DNA from: Rhodocyclaceae bacterium
GTDB lineage: Bacteria > Pseudomonadota > Gammaproteobacteria > Burkholderiales > Rhodocyclaceae
Assembly: GCA_016791115.1 (NCBI GenBank)
Contig: JAEUNL010000073.1
Span: 1 to 64,000, forward strand
Length of the DNA stretch: 64,000 nt
Reading direction: 5' to 3'
Positions 30,285 to 40,959 of this stretch are shown one piece after another. Made by a program: the position numbers and the translations under genes. How positions within the stretch are numbered: the stretch's first letter is position 1; each line of letters starts with the position of its first letter. The notes below the pieces were generated by a model. The model was not told the origin of the DNA and did no database searches. It saw only the letters and a program-made list of their open reading frames with translations.

Positions 30285-31016
30285 CTACTTGGGTTTTGAT
30301 CCCGCGGGGGCAGGCGGCGCACCGGTTCCGGCCTGCTTCGATGCAGTTGGCGGCATTCCCGCTGGCCGCATGCCTGCCGGCGGCATTGGCTGATCCGAGC
30401 TAACGCCAGCCGAGGGGACCTGGCCGGCATGACCGGCGGGTTTCGGCCCAGCGGGCGCTGGCGGGGGCGTCGCACCGCCACCGGAAGATCCGGCTGCAGT
30501 CCCTCCGGCACCAGCTGCCCCGAGATTGCGAGACGACGGGACTGGCGCCGGGACCGCCGCAGGGTGTTCTGAAACGTCCTGCCGAGACGCTTCCGCATTC
30601 GCGGCGGAACTGCGTCGGCGGAAAACGAACCAGGCGACTCCGCCGCCAGCCAGCACAGCCACGATGACAATGCCCCATGGAAAACGCTTCTGCGGTGCAG
30701 TGGGTGCCGGCGTCTGCCGAGCACCGTCGGCAGGCGCTTTCGTCGTGGAAACCGCATTCGCGGACACCGTGATGTGTTCCCGTAGTCCGGTGAGGGTCTT
30801 GTCCCCGATACCCCTGACACGACTGAGATCGTCGACCGACCGGAACGGACCATTCGCGTTTCGGTCCGCAACAATGTCTTTCGCCTTGCCAGGGCCAATG
30901 CCCGGCAGCGTTTCGAGCTGGGTTTCATTGGCGCTATTGATATCGATCGCCGCGTAGACAGCGCCGGCAATCGACAAAGCAAATAGCGCAAAGAGCGAGA
31001 ACAGGATCGAACGCAT
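30285..31016 (-). CDS. ComEA-like helix-hairpin-helix protein with extended tail
   Basis: A 243-residue protein. Residues 1-22 are a signal peptide or anchor. Residues 24-85 are a ComEA-type HhH domain (DINSANETQLETLPGIG and VRGIGDKT) that binds double-stranded DNA during uptake. After it come a Pro/Ala linker, a second membrane segment (113-132) ending in FRRR, and a Gly/Pro/Ala-rich low-complexity tail of about 100 residues. Betaproteobacterial ComEA is normally about 100 residues, so the tail is unusual. It follows hldD by 11 bases. A competence role is inference. Confidence 0.8.
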   Translation of the reverse strand: MRSILFSLFALFALSIAGAVYAAIDINSANETQLETLPGIGPGKAKDIVADRNANGPFRSVDDLSRVRGIGDKTLTGLREHITVSANAVSTTKAPADGARQTPAPTAPQKRFPWGIVIVAVLAGGGVAWFVFRRRSSAANAEASRQDVSEHPAAVPAPVPSSRNLGAAGAGGTAAGSSGGGATPPPAPAGPKPAGHAGQVPSAGVSSDQPMPPAGMRPAGMPPTASKQAGTGAPPAPAGSKPK

Positions 31017-31027
31017 GCGCCTTACCC

Positions 31028-32020
31028 CTAGCCCTTCATCAGAGAAGCACAGTAACGCGAAACCCCCTCCGCCACATTGGCGAACGCCGCATCGTAGCCC
31101 ACCTCGCGCAGGCGCCCCAGATCCGCCTGAGTGTAGCTCTGATACTTTCCGCGAAGCGCATCGGGAAAGGGCACATACTCGATCAGTCCCCGATCGACCA
31201 TCTCTCCGAGCAGCAGTGCGGCTTCGCCGCGTGCCGCCCTCGACGCATTGACAGTCGCCACCGCAACGTCATTGAACGGCTGGGCCCGGCCCGTGCCGAG
31301 GTTGTAGATGCCCGAAATTTCCGGATGGTCGAGAAACCAGAGATTGACTTTGACGACATCGTCAACGAATACGAAATCGCGCAACTGCCCTCCGTCCCCA
31401 TAACCGTCGGAACCTTCGAAGAGCTTGACCTTCCCGCTCTCCACGAACTGATTGAAATGATGGAACGCAACCGAAGCCATACGCCCCTTGTGCTGTTCAC
31501 GCGGACCGTACACGTTGAAATACCGGAAGCCGACCACTTGGGATCGTGCATTATCGAGCCGCCGCCGCACGATCTGGTCGAACAGGAATTTCGAGTATCC
31601 GTAAACGTTCAACGGCGCCTCGAATTCGCGTGACTCGGAAAAGACCCTACTTCCGCCATATACTGCCGCGGACGATGCGTAGAGATAGGGAATCTCCTGC
31701 TCGAGGCAGAAATCGAGCAAGACCGCCGAATATCGATAGTTGTTGCTCATCATATATTGACCGTTGTGCTCCATCGTGTCGGAGCAGGCCCCTTCATGAA
31801 ACACCGCCTGAACTGCGCCGTCCAGCTCTCCGCTGGAGACAAGTTCGAGAAAATCATTCTTGTCGATGTAATCCGCGATCTCGCAGTCGATGAGATTGCG
31901 GAATTTATCGCCTCGCGTGAGGTTGTCGACCGCAATGATGTCGCGAATGCCACGCGTATTGAGCCCGGCAACAATGTTGGACCCGATGAAACCGGCTGCG
32001 CCGGTGACGACGTAATACAT
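31028..32020 (-). CDS. hldD: ADP-glyceromanno-heptose 6-epimerase
   Basis: HldD (RfaD) converts ADP-D-glycero-D-manno-heptose to the L-glycero form used for the LPS inner core. The 330-residue short-chain dehydrogenase has the NADP-binding [10 protein letters not shown] (7-16) and the catalytic YxxxK in YGYSKFLFD. It lies nine bases after hldA, so the sequential enzymes are co-transcribed. Confidence 0.96.
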   Translation of the reverse strand: MYYVVTGAAGFIGSNIVAGLNTRGIRDIIAVDNLTRGDKFRNLIDCEIADYIDKNDFLELVSSGELDGAVQAVFHEGACSDTMEHNGQYMMSNNYRYSAVLLDFCLEQEIPYLYASSAAVYGGSRVFSESREFEAPLNVYGYSKFLFDQIVRRRLDNARSQVVGFRYFNVYGPREQHKGRMASVAFHHFNQFVESGKVKLFEGSDGYGDGGQLRDFVFVDDVVKVNLWFLDHPEISGIYNLGTGRAQPFNDVAVATVNASRAARGEAALLLGEMVDRGLIEYVPFPDALRGKYQSYTQADLGRLREVGYDAAFANVAEGVSRYCASLMKG

Positions 32021-32029
32021 GTAGCCTTC

Positions 32030-32974
32030 CTAAGCTCTGAGTTCGTCCAGATCGACAACGGCGGTTCCGAGTTTCCCGACGACGATACCCGCCGCATGGT
32101 TCGCGATGCGCATTGCATCATTCATGCTCACGCCGCTGGCAAGCATTACCGCCATTGTCGCAATCACCGTATCGCCCGCACCGCTCACATCGTACACTTC
32201 GCGCGCAGCGGCCGGCTCATGCAGATCGCCATCGCCGCGGAACAAGGTCATGCCCTCTTCGGATCGCGTCACCAGCAGCGCGTCGAGCAACAGGGTCTCG
32301 CGCAGTTTCTGTGCCCGGTGATGGAGATCCGCTTCATCCGACCACTTGCCGACCACTTGCCGCAACTCGGATCGGTTCGGCGTCAACATCGTCGCTCCCG
32401 CATACCTCGCATAGTCGTCACCCTTCGGGTCGACTAGAACCGGTTTGCCGGCCTGACGGGCAATGTGAATCATGCTGGTAATGTGCGCAAGCCCGCCTTT
32501 GCCGTAGTCGGACAGGACGACAACGTCGCTCCCTCCAATTCGCGCCTCGAACTCGGAGAGCTTGCCCTGAAGGACTTCGTGGTTCGGCCAGGTTTCGAAA
32601 TCTACGCGCAACAGCTGTTGCTGGCGCCCGATGACCCTCAGTTTGACCGTGGTATCGAGGTCTGGATCGACATGAAGAGAGCAGTCGATTCCGGAAGGAC
32701 CCAGCAGGCGCTCGAGGGCACGTCCCGCTTCGTCAGCGCCAACAACGGACAGAAGCGAGACTCGCGCACCAAGCGCACGCGCGTTGCGCGCGACGTTGGC
32801 AGCGCCTCCAGGCCGCTCCTCGCTGCGTTCGACCTTGACCACCGGAACTGGCGCTTCCGGCGAAATCCGGCTGACATCGCCGAACCAATACCGATCCAGC
32901 ATGACATCACCAACCACCAGCACGCGCGCGTGCGACGTGTCGGGTATGTGCGGCAGTGGCGCGGCCGGTTTCAT
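32030..32974 (-). CDS. hldA: D-glycero-beta-D-manno-heptose-7-phosphate kinase
   Basis: The 314-residue PfkB-family kinase phosphorylates heptose-7-phosphate at C1 for ADP-heptose synthesis. Visible are DVMLDRYWFGDVSRISPEAP near the N-terminus, GGAANVARNARALG, and the catalytic SGAGDTVIA. It lacks the C-terminal cytidylyltransferase domain of bifunctional HldE, so HldC must be encoded elsewhere. ATG 32974 lies four bases after the ugd stop; the longer open frame upstream runs into ugd. Confidence 0.94.
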   Translation of the reverse strand: MKPAAPLPHIPDTSHARVLVVGDVMLDRYWFGDVSRISPEAPVPVVKVERSEERPGGAANVARNARALGARVSLLSVVGADEAGRALERLLGPSGIDCSLHVDPDLDTTVKLRVIGRQQQLLRVDFETWPNHEVLQGKLSEFEARIGGSDVVVLSDYGKGGLAHITSMIHIARQAGKPVLVDPKGDDYARYAGATMLTPNRSELRQVVGKWSDEADLHHRAQKLRETLLLDALLVTRSEEGMTLFRGDGDLHEPAAAREVYDVSGAGDTVIATMAVMLASGVSMNDAMRIANHAAGIVVGKLGTAVVDLDELRA

Positions 32975-32978
32975 CGCG

Positions 32979-34301
32979 TTACTTACGCCCAATCGCGTTG
33001 TAGCTGATCCCGTAGCGCCGCACCGTCGCCGGGTCGTAAAGATTGCGTCCGTCGATGATGACGGGTTGCTTGAGCCTTGCCTTGACGGCGTCAAAATCCG
33101 GGCTGCGGAATTCCTTCCACTCGGTGATGATCAAGAGCGCATCGGCTCCGTCGAGCGCGGCCATGGGGTTCTCCGCATACGTGAGCTTTGGCTGCTCACC
33201 GAAGATACGCTTTGCTTCCTCCATGGCGACCGGATCGTACGCACTGACCGTCGCACCACGCCGAATCAACTCCTCGACCAGCACGATGCTCGGGGCTTCA
33301 CGCATGTCGTCGGTATTGGGTTTGAACGCAAGGCCCCAAAGCGCAAAATGACGCCCCGCAAGCGATTCGCCGAAGCGCTCCACCACTTTGCGCCCTATCA
33401 CGGCCTTCTGTGCCTCGTTGGCAACCTCCACCGCACCGAGAATCTGCAACTCCTGCCCGGCGGCACGTGCCGTACGGATGAGAGCCTTGACGTCCTTCGG
33501 GAAGCATGAGCCCCCGTACCCCGCCCCCGCATAAAGGAAGTGATATCCGATGCGAGGATCGGAACCGATGCCCTGGCGCACGAACTCGATGTCGGCACCC
33601 AGTCGTTCGGCAAGGTTGGCGAGTTCGTTCATGAACGAAATGCGCGTGGCCAGCATGGCGTTGGCAGCGTACTTTGTCAGTTCCGCAGAGCGGACGTCCA
33701 TGACGAGGAGACGTTCGTGATTGCGCTGGAATGGCGCATAGAGCTCACGCATCAATTCCACGGCCCGTTCGTCGTCGGCGCCGACGACGATCCGGTCAGG
33801 TCGCATGAAGTCGTCTATTGCCGCGCCTTCCTTCAGGAACTCGGGATTCGAGACGACGCTGAACCCATGCGAAACTCCGCGCGACGACAACTGTTCAGCG
33901 ATGGCCGCACGAACCTTGTCAGCGGTTCCGACCGGCACGGTAGACTTGTCTACGATTACCCGATAATCGTCCATGTTCGCGCCGATGCTTCGCGCGGCTG
34001 CGACGACATACTGGAGATCCGCAGATCCGTCCTCACCGGGCGGGGTACCGACTGCAATGAACTGTACCGTTCCGTGTCGGGCGGCCACGGCGACATCGGT
34101 CGTGAATCGAATCCGGCTGGCATCCCGGTTCCGCTGAATCATCGCCGCCAGCCCAGGCTCATGGATCGGGATGCCGCCGGAATTCAGGATCTCGATCTTT
34201 CGCGGATCGACGTCCAGACACAATACGTCATTGCCCACCTCGGCGAGACAGGCGCCACTGACGAGCCCAACGTACCCACTTCCGATTACCGTTACTTTCA
34301 C
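32979..34301 (-). CDS. ugd: UDP-glucose 6-dehydrogenase
   Basis: Ugd oxidises UDP-glucose to UDP-glucuronate in two NAD-dependent steps, feeding polysaccharide or LPS modification. The 440-residue protein has [10 protein letters not shown] (7-16) and the catalytic cysteine in GGSCFPKD, plus the C-terminal UDP-binding region ([15 protein letters not shown]). It is followed at four bases by hldA, linking it to envelope sugar metabolism. Confidence 0.95.
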   Translation of the reverse strand: MKVTVIGSGYVGLVSGACLAEVGNDVLCLDVDPRKIEILNSGGIPIHEPGLAAMIQRNRDASRIRFTTDVAVAARHGTVQFIAVGTPPGEDGSADLQYVVAAARSIGANMDDYRVIVDKSTVPVGTADKVRAAIAEQLSSRGVSHGFSVVSNPEFLKEGAAIDDFMRPDRIVVGADDERAVELMRELYAPFQRNHERLLVMDVRSAELTKYAANAMLATRISFMNELANLAERLGADIEFVRQGIGSDPRIGYHFLYAGAGYGGSCFPKDVKALIRTARAAGQELQILGAVEVANEAQKAVIGRKVVERFGESLAGRHFALWGLAFKPNTDDMREAPSIVLVEELIRRGATVSAYDPVAMEEAKRIFGEQPKLTYAENPMAALDGADALLIITEWKEFRSPDFDAVKARLKQPVIIDGRNLYDPATVRRYGISYNAIGRK

Positions 34302-34354
34302 TGTGCTTCCTCCAGCATTCGATTGGGAAATGGTTCGATTCTAGCCGTCGGGCA

Positions 34355-35530
34355 TTACGGCGTCAGGTCGTATTCCTCGGTTCGTTTGGGAGGATAGGTT
34401 TCCCATCCACCGCAGGCGGGACAGCGCCAATAGAACTGTCGCGACTTGAACCCGCATTCGTCGCAGCGATAGCGCGCCACCCGGCGGGTATGTGAATGAA
34501 CCAGCCCCTTGACCAGCTCGATATCCTTGCGCTGCTCCGGCGACACCGTAAGCAGCGCCGCCTCGAGAAGTTTGTCTAGCCCGAGGAGCGTCGGATTGCG
34601 CCCCAACTCGTCGCGCACCAGCTGGTATGCCGCGCGCGGCCCCTCTTTCTCCATCTCCCACTGAAAGACGGCATCCAGCAGATCCAGCGAAGGATGCTGC
34701 GTCAAGTATGCGCGAAGCAACTGGATGCCCTGTTCGACGCGCCCGAGTTTCCGGTATCCATCCATGATCCGTGCAGCAACCAACGCCAGATAAACCGGAT
34801 TCTGTTGTTCGACACGTTTCCAGATGGAGAGCGCCCCTTCCATGTTCCCTTCCGAGGCTTCGAGGTCACCCTGCAGAATGCTGGCCCTCACGCATTTGCG
34901 ATTGGTTGCGATCGCCTGCTCCAGATACCGCCTTGCAGAGTCGTTGCGAGAATGAGCCATTTCGACCGCCGCCAACTCACAGAAGAAATTTGCAATTTCC
35001 TTCTGCCAAAGATGTCCGGCCGTATCCGGCAATTCGCGCGCGACCTCGATCGCCTTCACCCACTCCTTTTCCTGCTGATAGATCTCGAGCAGGAACTTCT
35101 GTGCAATCTCGTGCAGGGACGAGTCGCGAAGTTTCACGAATATCGTTTCTGCGCGATCGAGCAAACCAGCCTTGAGGAAATCATGGCCGAGTTCCGCCAT
35201 CGCCTGGATACGCTGTTCCGGTCCGAGGTCTGCGCGGTCGACCAGGTTCTGGTGCATCCGGATCGCACGATCGGTTTCACCCCTTCTTCGGAAAAGATTG
35301 CCGAGGGCGAAATGCAACTCGATAGTTTGCGGGTCTACCTTGACCGCTTCGAGAAAGGCGTCGATCGCCTTGTCGGGTTGTTCATTGAGAAGGAAATTCA
35401 AGCCCGTGAAATACGACCGCGGAAGTGCGCGCGATTCGCTGACAAGTTGCTTGATGTCGATGCGTGCTGCAACCCACCCGAGGGCAAAAAAGAGCGGGAA
35501 CGCAACAAGCCACCAGAGTTCGAATTCCAT
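34355..35530 (-). CDS. lapB: Lipopolysaccharide assembly protein LapB
   Basis: LapB (YciM) is an inner-membrane TPR protein that, with FtsH, controls LpxC turnover and hence LPS synthesis. The 391 residues show one N-terminal membrane helix (LWWLVAFPLFFALGWVAARI), nine or so TPR-like repeats, and a C-terminal rubredoxin-type metal site with two CxxC pairs (CDEC and CPAC). lapA lies four bases upstream. Its position before ugd-hldA-hldD groups the LPS regulator with LPS-precursor enzymes. Confidence 0.95.
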   Translation of the reverse strand: MEFELWWLVAFPLFFALGWVAARIDIKQLVSESRALPRSYFTGLNFLLNEQPDKAIDAFLEAVKVDPQTIELHFALGNLFRRRGETDRAIRMHQNLVDRADLGPEQRIQAMAELGHDFLKAGLLDRAETIFVKLRDSSLHEIAQKFLLEIYQQEKEWVKAIEVARELPDTAGHLWQKEIANFFCELAAVEMAHSRNDSARRYLEQAIATNRKCVRASILQGDLEASEGNMEGALSIWKRVEQQNPVYLALVAARIMDGYRKLGRVEQGIQLLRAYLTQHPSLDLLDAVFQWEMEKEGPRAAYQLVRDELGRNPTLLGLDKLLEAALLTVSPEQRKDIELVKGLVHSHTRRVARYRCDECGFKSRQFYWRCPACGGWETYPPKRTEEYDLTP

Positions 35531-35534
35531 GGTT

Positions 35535-35822
35535 TCAACCAGAGCGGGACGTTTCCCGAAACGAGGCGCCGTCGTCCTCGATTTGCCGCAGGCGAGCCTT
35601 GAGTTTCACCACCTCGCGCCGCTGGCGCAGACCAGTCGCCATCGTTGCGCTTGCCCCAAGGAGCACGCCAACCGCAAAGAAAAGCAACATCAGCATTGCA
35701 AGCGGCAATTGCCACGATGAGTCGAGAAACAGGCGCACCTCGACAGGCCCGCTGTTGCGGCTCAGAAAAGCCAGAAGCAGCAGGAAAACGACAATACGCA
35801 ATAGCCAGATCAGCAAACGCAT
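35535..35822 (-). CDS. lapA: LapA domain (DUF1049) membrane protein
   Basis: A 95-residue protein with two membrane helices (about residues 2-22 and 40-65) and a short cytoplasmic tail that looks coiled-coil (RREVVKLKARLRQIED). It matches the LapA/YciS family, partner of LapB, with which it is translationally linked. It begins after the terminator that closes the rpsA-ihfB unit, so it probably has its own promoter or relies on read-through. Confidence 0.92.
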   Translation of the reverse strand: MRLLIWLLRIVVFLLLLAFLSRNSGPVEVRLFLDSSWQLPLAMLMLLFFAVGVLLGASATMATGLRQRREVVKLKARLRQIEDDGASFRETSRSG

Positions 35823-35844
35823 GATCGCAAATAGAGAGGCCGTA

Positions 35845-35878
35845 CAAAAAAAACAAGGGCGACGCGCGCGCCGCCCTC
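35845..35878 (-). terminator. Rho-independent terminator between ihfB and lapA
   Basis: On the minus strand AGGGCG (35872-35877) pairs with CGCCCT (35856-35861) around a GC-rich loop, followed by a run of eight T (35846-35853). It probably ends the rpsA-ihfB transcript partly, since lapAB follow in the same direction. Confidence 0.7.
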
Positions 35879-35909
35879 GAACAGAATCGTACCAGTCACA
35901 GACAAGGGA

Positions 35910-36194
35910 TCAGGGGTTCTGATCGACGCGTTCGCGCAGTTCCTTGCCCGCCTTGAAATGCGGAACGTACTTCTCAGGAACGTGCACCCGCTCGCCGGAC
36001 TTGGGATTCCGTCCGGTTCGCGGGGGACGATAATTCAACGCGAAACTGCCGAAGCCGCGAATCTCGATCCGATCACCGCGCCCTAGCGACACCGTCATCT
36101 GATCGAGAATCATCTTGACTGCAAAATCTGCATCCTTGGCCACGAGCTGCGGAAATCTCGCAGCAAGACGTGCAATCAGCTCGGATTTGGTCAT
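35910..36194 (-). CDS. ihfB: Integration host factor subunit beta
   Basis: IhfB with IhfA bends DNA sharply in recombination, transcription and replication. The 94-residue protein starts [11 protein letters not shown] and has the DNA-intercalating arm region ([15 protein letters not shown]) of the HU/IHF fold. It follows rpsA by 29 bases, the conserved arrangement in proteobacteria. Confidence 0.96.
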   Translation of the reverse strand: MTKSELIARLAARFPQLVAKDADFAVKMILDQMTVSLGRGDRIEIRGFGSFALNYRPPRTGRNPKSGERVHVPEKYVPHFKAGKELRERVDQNP

Positions 36195-36223
36195 GATGAT
36201 GCGCTGCTCCAGTTTTGCTGTCG

Positions 36224-37942
36224 TCAGTTCTGGGCGCTATTGAGCTTCGCCTTGAGCAGTGCCCCAAGGTTGGTCGTTCCGCTCTGCGCGTTGCCGCCAT
36301 CACTTGCGAGCTTCTGCATCGCCTCGCTCTGTTCGGCCTGATCCTTCGCCTTGACGGAGAGATTGATGCCGCGCGACTTGCGATCGACGTTGATGATCAT
36401 CGCCTCGACGGAATCACCTTCCTTCAGCAGAACACGCAAATCGTCGATTCGATCGCGCGACGCCTCGGACGCACGCAAGTAGCCCTCCACTTCGCCGTCG
36501 AGGGAAACCACTGCGCCCTTGGCGTCGACAGACTTCACCGTACCGGTAACCACGCTGTTCTTGTCGTGCGTGGCGATGTAGTTGGTGAAGGGATCTCCCT
36601 CGAGCTGCTTGATGCCGAGCGAGATGCGCTCGCGCTCAACATCGATCGACAGAACCACGGCCTCGACTTCGTCACCCTTCTTGTAGTTGCGCACGGCTTC
36701 CTCGCCAGGCAGCGACCACGAAAGATCGGACAGGTGAACCAAGCCGTCGATGCCGCCTGGAAGGCCGATGAACACTCCGAAGTCTGTGATCGACTTGATC
36801 TGGCCTCGGACCTTGTCACCCTTCTTCTGGTTGAGCGCGAAATCGTCCCACGGATTGCTCAAGCACTGCTTCATGCCGAGCGAGATGCGGCGGCGGTCTT
36901 CGTCGATCTCGAGGATCATCACCTCGACCTCGTCGCCAAGCTGTACGACCTTGGTCGGATGGATATTCTTGTTGGTCCAGTCCATCTCGGACACGTGGAC
37001 CAGACCCTCGATACCCTGCTCAACCTCAACGAACGCACCGTAGTCGGTGATGTTGGTGACCTTGCCAAACAGGCGCGTGCCCTGCGGGTAGCGGCGCGAA
37101 ATGCCAACCCACGGATCCTCGCCGAGTTGCTTCAAGCCGAGCGAAACGCGGTTCTTTTCCTGGTCGAATTTCAACACCTTGGCCTGAACTTCATCACCGA
37201 CATTCAGGACTTCGGACGGGTGGCGCACACGGCGCCATGCCAGATCGGTGATGTGCAGCAGGCCATCGATGCCACCGAGGTCGACGAACGCACCGTAGTC
37301 GGTGATGTTCTTGACGATGCCCTTGACTACCGTGCCTTCCTTCAGGTTGGCCAGCAGCGCTTCGCGCTCTTCGCCTGCAGTCGCTTCCAGCACGGCGCGG
37401 CGCGACACGACGACGTTGTTGCGCTTTCGATCGAGCTTGATGACCTTGAACTCGAATTCCTTGTTCTCGTACGGCGTCGTATCCTTCACCGGACGGATAT
37501 CGACCAGCGAACCCGGCAGGAATGCGCGGATCCCATTGGTCATGACGGTGAGACCGCCCTTGACGCGGCCACTGATCAGCCCCTTCACCAACAGGCCATC
37601 GTTGAGCGCCTTTTCGAGGTCATTCCAAGCGGCGATGCGCTTCGCCTTGTCGCGAGACAGGCGCGTTTCGCCATACCCGTCTTCGAGCGACTCGATGGCG
37701 ACGGTGACATAGTCGCCGGCCTTGACTTCCACCTCGCCGCGATCATTGCGGAATTCCTCGACGGGAATATAGCTCTCCGACTTGAGGCCGGCATTGACCA
37801 CGACATGATTCTGGTCGACACGCACGACTTCGGCGGTAATCACCTCGCCCGCGCGCATTTCCTGACGCGCAAGGCTCTCTTCGAAGAGGGCGGCAAAACT
37901 TTCCATGGGTGCTGCGGAGGCAGCGGCGGTTGCTGTAGACAT
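36224..37942 (-). CDS. rpsA: 30S ribosomal protein S1
   Basis: S1 binds mRNA leaders and brings them to the 30S subunit. The 572-residue protein contains six S1 OB-fold repeats, recognised by recurring ITDYGAFV and ITDFGVFI segments, and a length typical for proteobacterial S1. A 6-bp hairpin lies just before the start and may take part in autogenous control. A long open frame on the opposite strand is a codon-bias shadow. Confidence 0.97.
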   Translation of the reverse strand: MSTATAAASAAPMESFAALFEESLARQEMRAGEVITAEVVRVDQNHVVVNAGLKSESYIPVEEFRNDRGEVEVKAGDYVTVAIESLEDGYGETRLSRDKAKRIAAWNDLEKALNDGLLVKGLISGRVKGGLTVMTNGIRAFLPGSLVDIRPVKDTTPYENKEFEFKVIKLDRKRNNVVVSRRAVLEATAGEEREALLANLKEGTVVKGIVKNITDYGAFVDLGGIDGLLHITDLAWRRVRHPSEVLNVGDEVQAKVLKFDQEKNRVSLGLKQLGEDPWVGISRRYPQGTRLFGKVTNITDYGAFVEVEQGIEGLVHVSEMDWTNKNIHPTKVVQLGDEVEVMILEIDEDRRRISLGMKQCLSNPWDDFALNQKKGDKVRGQIKSITDFGVFIGLPGGIDGLVHLSDLSWSLPGEEAVRNYKKGDEVEAVVLSIDVERERISLGIKQLEGDPFTNYIATHDKNSVVTGTVKSVDAKGAVVSLDGEVEGYLRASEASRDRIDDLRVLLKEGDSVEAMIINVDRKSRGINLSVKAKDQAEQSEAMQKLASDGGNAQSGTTNLGALLKAKLNSAQN

Positions 37943-37955
37943 GAATGACCCTAGC

Positions 37956-37971
37956 GCCGTCCCGAGACGGC
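37956..37971 (-). promoter_or_regulatory. Hairpin in the rpsA leader
   Basis: GCCGTC and GACGGC form a perfect 6-bp stem with a four-base loop, 13 to 29 bases before the rpsA ATG. It overlaps the ribosome-loading region. In E. coli, S1 represses its own translation through structured leader RNA, so a similar role is possible. Confidence 0.4.
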
Positions 37972-38073
37972 AATTGGTTGAACTGCATTGAACACAGTCA
38001 CGTGCCAGGCATTCCGTTTCCCGGATTCACTGCAGAACCCTACCGACGGAACAGACCTCCCGACACACGACAC

Positions 38074-38742
38074 CTAGCGCCTGAAACGCTCCGCCGCCCA
38101 TTGCACGACCCTTTCGACGGATTCGTCGATGGTCATGCCAGTGGTATCCAGCAGCAGCGCATCGGCACATTTTTGCAGTGGCGCAACCGAACGCCCGGAA
38201 TCCCGTGCGTCGCGATCACGCAAATCCTGCAAAAGACCCGCGAGTGTAGCAGGCAAACCCTTTTCCTTCAACTGGTTATAGCGGCGTTCAGCGCGGGACT
38301 CGACGCTCGCCGTGAGAAAGATCTTCAGCGGTGCATCGGGGAACACGACCGACCCCATGTCCCGCCCCTCGGCGACCAGACCGGGCGGTTGACGGTACGC
38401 CCGTTGGCGCGCAAGCAATCCAGCCCGCACCCCGCTGAGCACGGCAACCCGCGAAGCGCCACTGGACGCCTCCTCCGAGCGGATCGCATCGGTGACATCT
38501 TCTGTGCCGAGCAACACCCGACCAGAGTCGAAAACCGCTGGCAACTCGGCCGCCAGCGCCGAGAGCGTCGACTCGTCGTCCAGCGCAACCCGGTCGCGCA
38601 GCGCTGCCACGGCGACAATCCGGTACAACGATCCGCTGTCCAGGCAATGCCATGCCAGTTGCTGCGCAACTCGCGCAGCTACCGTTCCCTTCCCGGAGGC
38701 AGACGGGCCGTCGATCGCAATGACCGGAACGTCAGGATGCAC
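38074..38742 (-). CDS. cmk: Cytidylate kinase
   Basis: Cmk phosphorylates CMP and dCMP. The 222-residue protein has the P-loop GPSASGKGT (12-20), the NMP-binding insert, and [12 protein letters not shown] typical of bacterial Cmk. It overlaps the end of aroA by 11 bases and precedes rpsA by 131 bases; aroA-cmk-rpsA is a conserved order. Confidence 0.96.
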   Translation of the reverse strand: MHPDVPVIAIDGPSASGKGTVAARVAQQLAWHCLDSGSLYRIVAVAALRDRVALDDESTLSALAAELPAVFDSGRVLLGTEDVTDAIRSEEASSGASRVAVLSGVRAGLLARQRAYRQPPGLVAEGRDMGSVVFPDAPLKIFLTASVESRAERRYNQLKEKGLPATLAGLLQDLRDRDARDSGRSVAPLQKCADALLLDTTGMTIDESVERVVQWAAERFRR

Positions 38743-40027
38743 GAGTCACCTGTGCGAATCGATCGAAGAACTCGGGAAACGTCTTGTTGACGCACTTCGG
38801 GTCGTTGATGCGGACGCGAACGCGGCCAAGAGCCGCAAGCGAAAAGCACATCGCCATCCGGTGATCGTCGTAGGTATCGATCGCCGCCCCGTCGACCAAC
38901 CTGGCTGGCGGCTGGACTGCAAGCCAATCGCTACCTTCCTCCACCTTCGCCCCGAGTTTGCGCAACTCGACCGCCATTGCCGCAAGCCGATCGGTCTCCT
39001 TTACGCGCCAACTCGCTATATTGCGCAAACGGCTCGGTCCATCGCAAAACAGTGCCGCAGCGGCAAGCGTCATGGCCGCATCCGGAATGTGGTTCAGGTC
39101 GAGATCGAAAGCCTTGAGCGGACCCGACCGCGGCGCACGGGCCTCGATCCAGTTGGGCCCCATGTCAATCCGCGCGCCGAGGGATTGCAGCGCCTCGGCA
39201 AAGCGCACATCCCCTTGGATGCTGTCGGTTCCGACCCCCTCGACACGCACCGGCCCACCACCGATCGCCCCCGCCGCGAGAAAATACGAAGCCGATGACG
39301 CATCGCCTTCGACATGTATCGAGCCCGGACTCGAATAATGCGCATCGGCCGGAATCGTGAAACGCGACCATTCTTCGCGGATCACCGTCACGCCGAAGCG
39401 TCGCATCAGATTGAGCGTGATCTCGACATAGGGCTTGGATATCAGATCGCCGACCACCTCGACGACCGCCCGGGCACCCGTCATCGGCAGAGCCATCAGG
39501 AGAGCGGTCAAAAACTGGCTCGACACATCTCCGCGCACACGAATCGGTTCCGCCACCACGACACCTGCCGGACGGATCTCGATCGGCGGGAACCCCTCAT
39601 TTCCCAGATAACGGATATCCGCCCCGACTTGGCGCAACCCGTCGACCAGGTCCCCGATCGGCCGCTCGTGCATGCGCGGTACGCCGGATAGCGTGTAACG
39701 CCCGTGCGCCAGGGAGAGTGCCGCAGTGAGCGGCCGGATCGCCGTGCCCGCGTTTCCGAGAAACAAATCTGCCTTCTTGACCGGAAAATTGCCGTTGCCG
39801 TGCACTGTGCACGCATTCCGCTCCGGCTGCGCCTCGACCTCGATGCCCAGTCGACCCAGCGAATCTAGCATGCGATCGACATCGTCGGACGCGAGCAGAT
39901 CGCAGATCTCCGTCGAACCTTTCGACAGCGCAGCAAGCAACAGCGTGCGATTCGAAATGCTCTTCGAGCCGGGAAGTTTGATGCTACCGCTTGCGCCGGC
40001 CAGAGGCCCGATGTCGAGATACTCCAC
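38732..40027 (-). CDS. aroA: 3-phosphoshikimate 1-carboxyvinyltransferase (EPSP synthase)
   Basis: AroA joins phosphoenolpyruvate to shikimate-3-phosphate, the sixth step to chorismate. From GTG 40027 the protein has 431 residues, the usual length, beginning [20 protein letters not shown]. Key motifs are [15 protein letters not shown] and the PEP-binding [14 protein letters not shown]. An upstream in-frame ATG at 40108 would overlap tyrA and add non-homologous residues, so the GTG is preferred. The substrate segment [10 protein letters not shown] is of the ordinary class I type. Confidence 0.94.
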   Translation of the reverse strand: MEYLDIGPLAGASGSIKLPGSKSISNRTLLLAALSKGSTEICDLLASDDVDRMLDSLGRLGIEVEAQPERNACTVHGNGNFPVKKADLFLGNAGTAIRPLTAALSLAHGRYTLSGVPRMHERPIGDLVDGLRQVGADIRYLGNEGFPPIEIRPAGVVVAEPIRVRGDVSSQFLTALLMALPMTGARAVVEVVGDLISKPYVEITLNLMRRFGVTVIREEWSRFTIPADAHYSSPGSIHVEGDASSASYFLAAGAIGGGPVRVEGVGTDSIQGDVRFAEALQSLGARIDMGPNWIEARAPRSGPLKAFDLDLNHIPDAAMTLAAAALFCDGPSRLRNIASWRVKETDRLAAMAVELRKLGAKVEEGSDWLAVQPPARLVDGAAIDTYDDHRMAMCFSLAALGRVRVRINDPKCVNKTFPEFFDRFAQVTRAS

Positions 40028-40074
40028 GAAGGTTCCTGATGTGTTTGGGGACAATCGATCGCCGTGCGCAAAAC

Positions 40075-40959
40075 CTACTGCCCGTTGATCCGCCGCCCGG
40101 AGACCCAATCGTCACGGGTCGTCCGCGCGAGATCGAAAGTCGCTTCAAGGGCCGCCGCATCGGCGCGGCTCAACGCGCCGCGCAAGCGTGCAAGTTCATC
40201 GGTGTAGGCATCCAGTTCTGCGAGCAGCGCGACGCGGTTGGCAACGCAGATGTCGCGCCACATTTCCGGATGGCTGCTCGCAATGCGCGTGAAGTCCCGA
40301 AATCCGCCCGCTGCAAACGAAAAGAGTCGCTCGGCATCGGGTCTCGACGCGAATTCATGCACCAGCGCAAAAGCCAGCAAATGCGGCAGATGGCTCACCG
40401 CTGCGAACACGGCATCGTGTTCTTCTGGCGACATTTCTCCCACCAGTGCCCCGCAGGCCTCCCACATGTCACGGACGCGTTCGATCGCCTCGCCCCCACT
40501 CTCGGGCAGCGGCGTCAGAACGACGCGGCGCCCGCGATACAAGTCGGACACGGCGGCTTCGACTCCGCTTTTCTCCGCCCCTGCAATGGGATGTGCGGGA
40601 ACGACGTTCACCAGACAGGCGCCAAGCCGACGACGGATCGCCGCAACCACATCCGCCTTGGTGCTGCCGGCATCGGTCACGATGGTCTGCGCACCCAGGT
40701 GAGGCGCCATCGCAGCCAGGATTGCATCGGTCTGCCCGACCGGAGCCGCAATGAGGACCACGTCGGCTTGATCGAGCGCATCGCCCCAACCCTCGGCGAT
40801 GTCGTCGATCACCCCAAGGTCGCGCGCAGTTTCGAGCGATGCGCGTGATCTGCCGATTCCGACCACGCGATCCACCGCCGCAGCGGCCTTGAGTGCGAGC
40901 GCGGCGGAACCGCCAATCAGGCCGACGCCGCACACAACCAGTTTTCCAACCTTGCGCAT
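40075..40959 (-). CDS. tyrA: Prephenate (arogenate) dehydrogenase
   Basis: TyrA oxidatively decarboxylates prephenate to 4-hydroxyphenylpyruvate for tyrosine. The 294-residue protein has the NAD(P)-binding [13 protein letters not shown] (12-24), [12 protein letters not shown], and [10 protein letters not shown], which holds the catalytic histidine. No chorismate mutase or ACT domain is attached. It overlaps hisC by one base. Confidence 0.94.
   Translation of the reverse strand: MRKVGKLVVCGVGLIGGSAALALKAAAAVDRVVGIGRSRASLETARDLGVIDDIAEGWGDALDQADVVLIAAPVGQTDAILAAMAPHLGAQTIVTDAGSTKADVVAAIRRRLGACLVNVVPAHPIAGAEKSGVEAAVSDLYRGRRVVLTPLPESGGEAIERVRDMWEACGALVGEMSPEEHDAVFAAVSHLPHLLAFALVHEFASRPDAERLFSFAAGGFRDFTRIASSHPEMWRDICVANRVALLAELDAYTDELARLRGALSRADAAALEATFDLARTTRDDWVSGRRINGQ

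Noticed and set aside
36215-37948. 577-codon open frame opposite rpsA
   Set aside because: It mirrors rpsA in an antisense frame and matches no family; it results from the codon bias of high-GC DNA.
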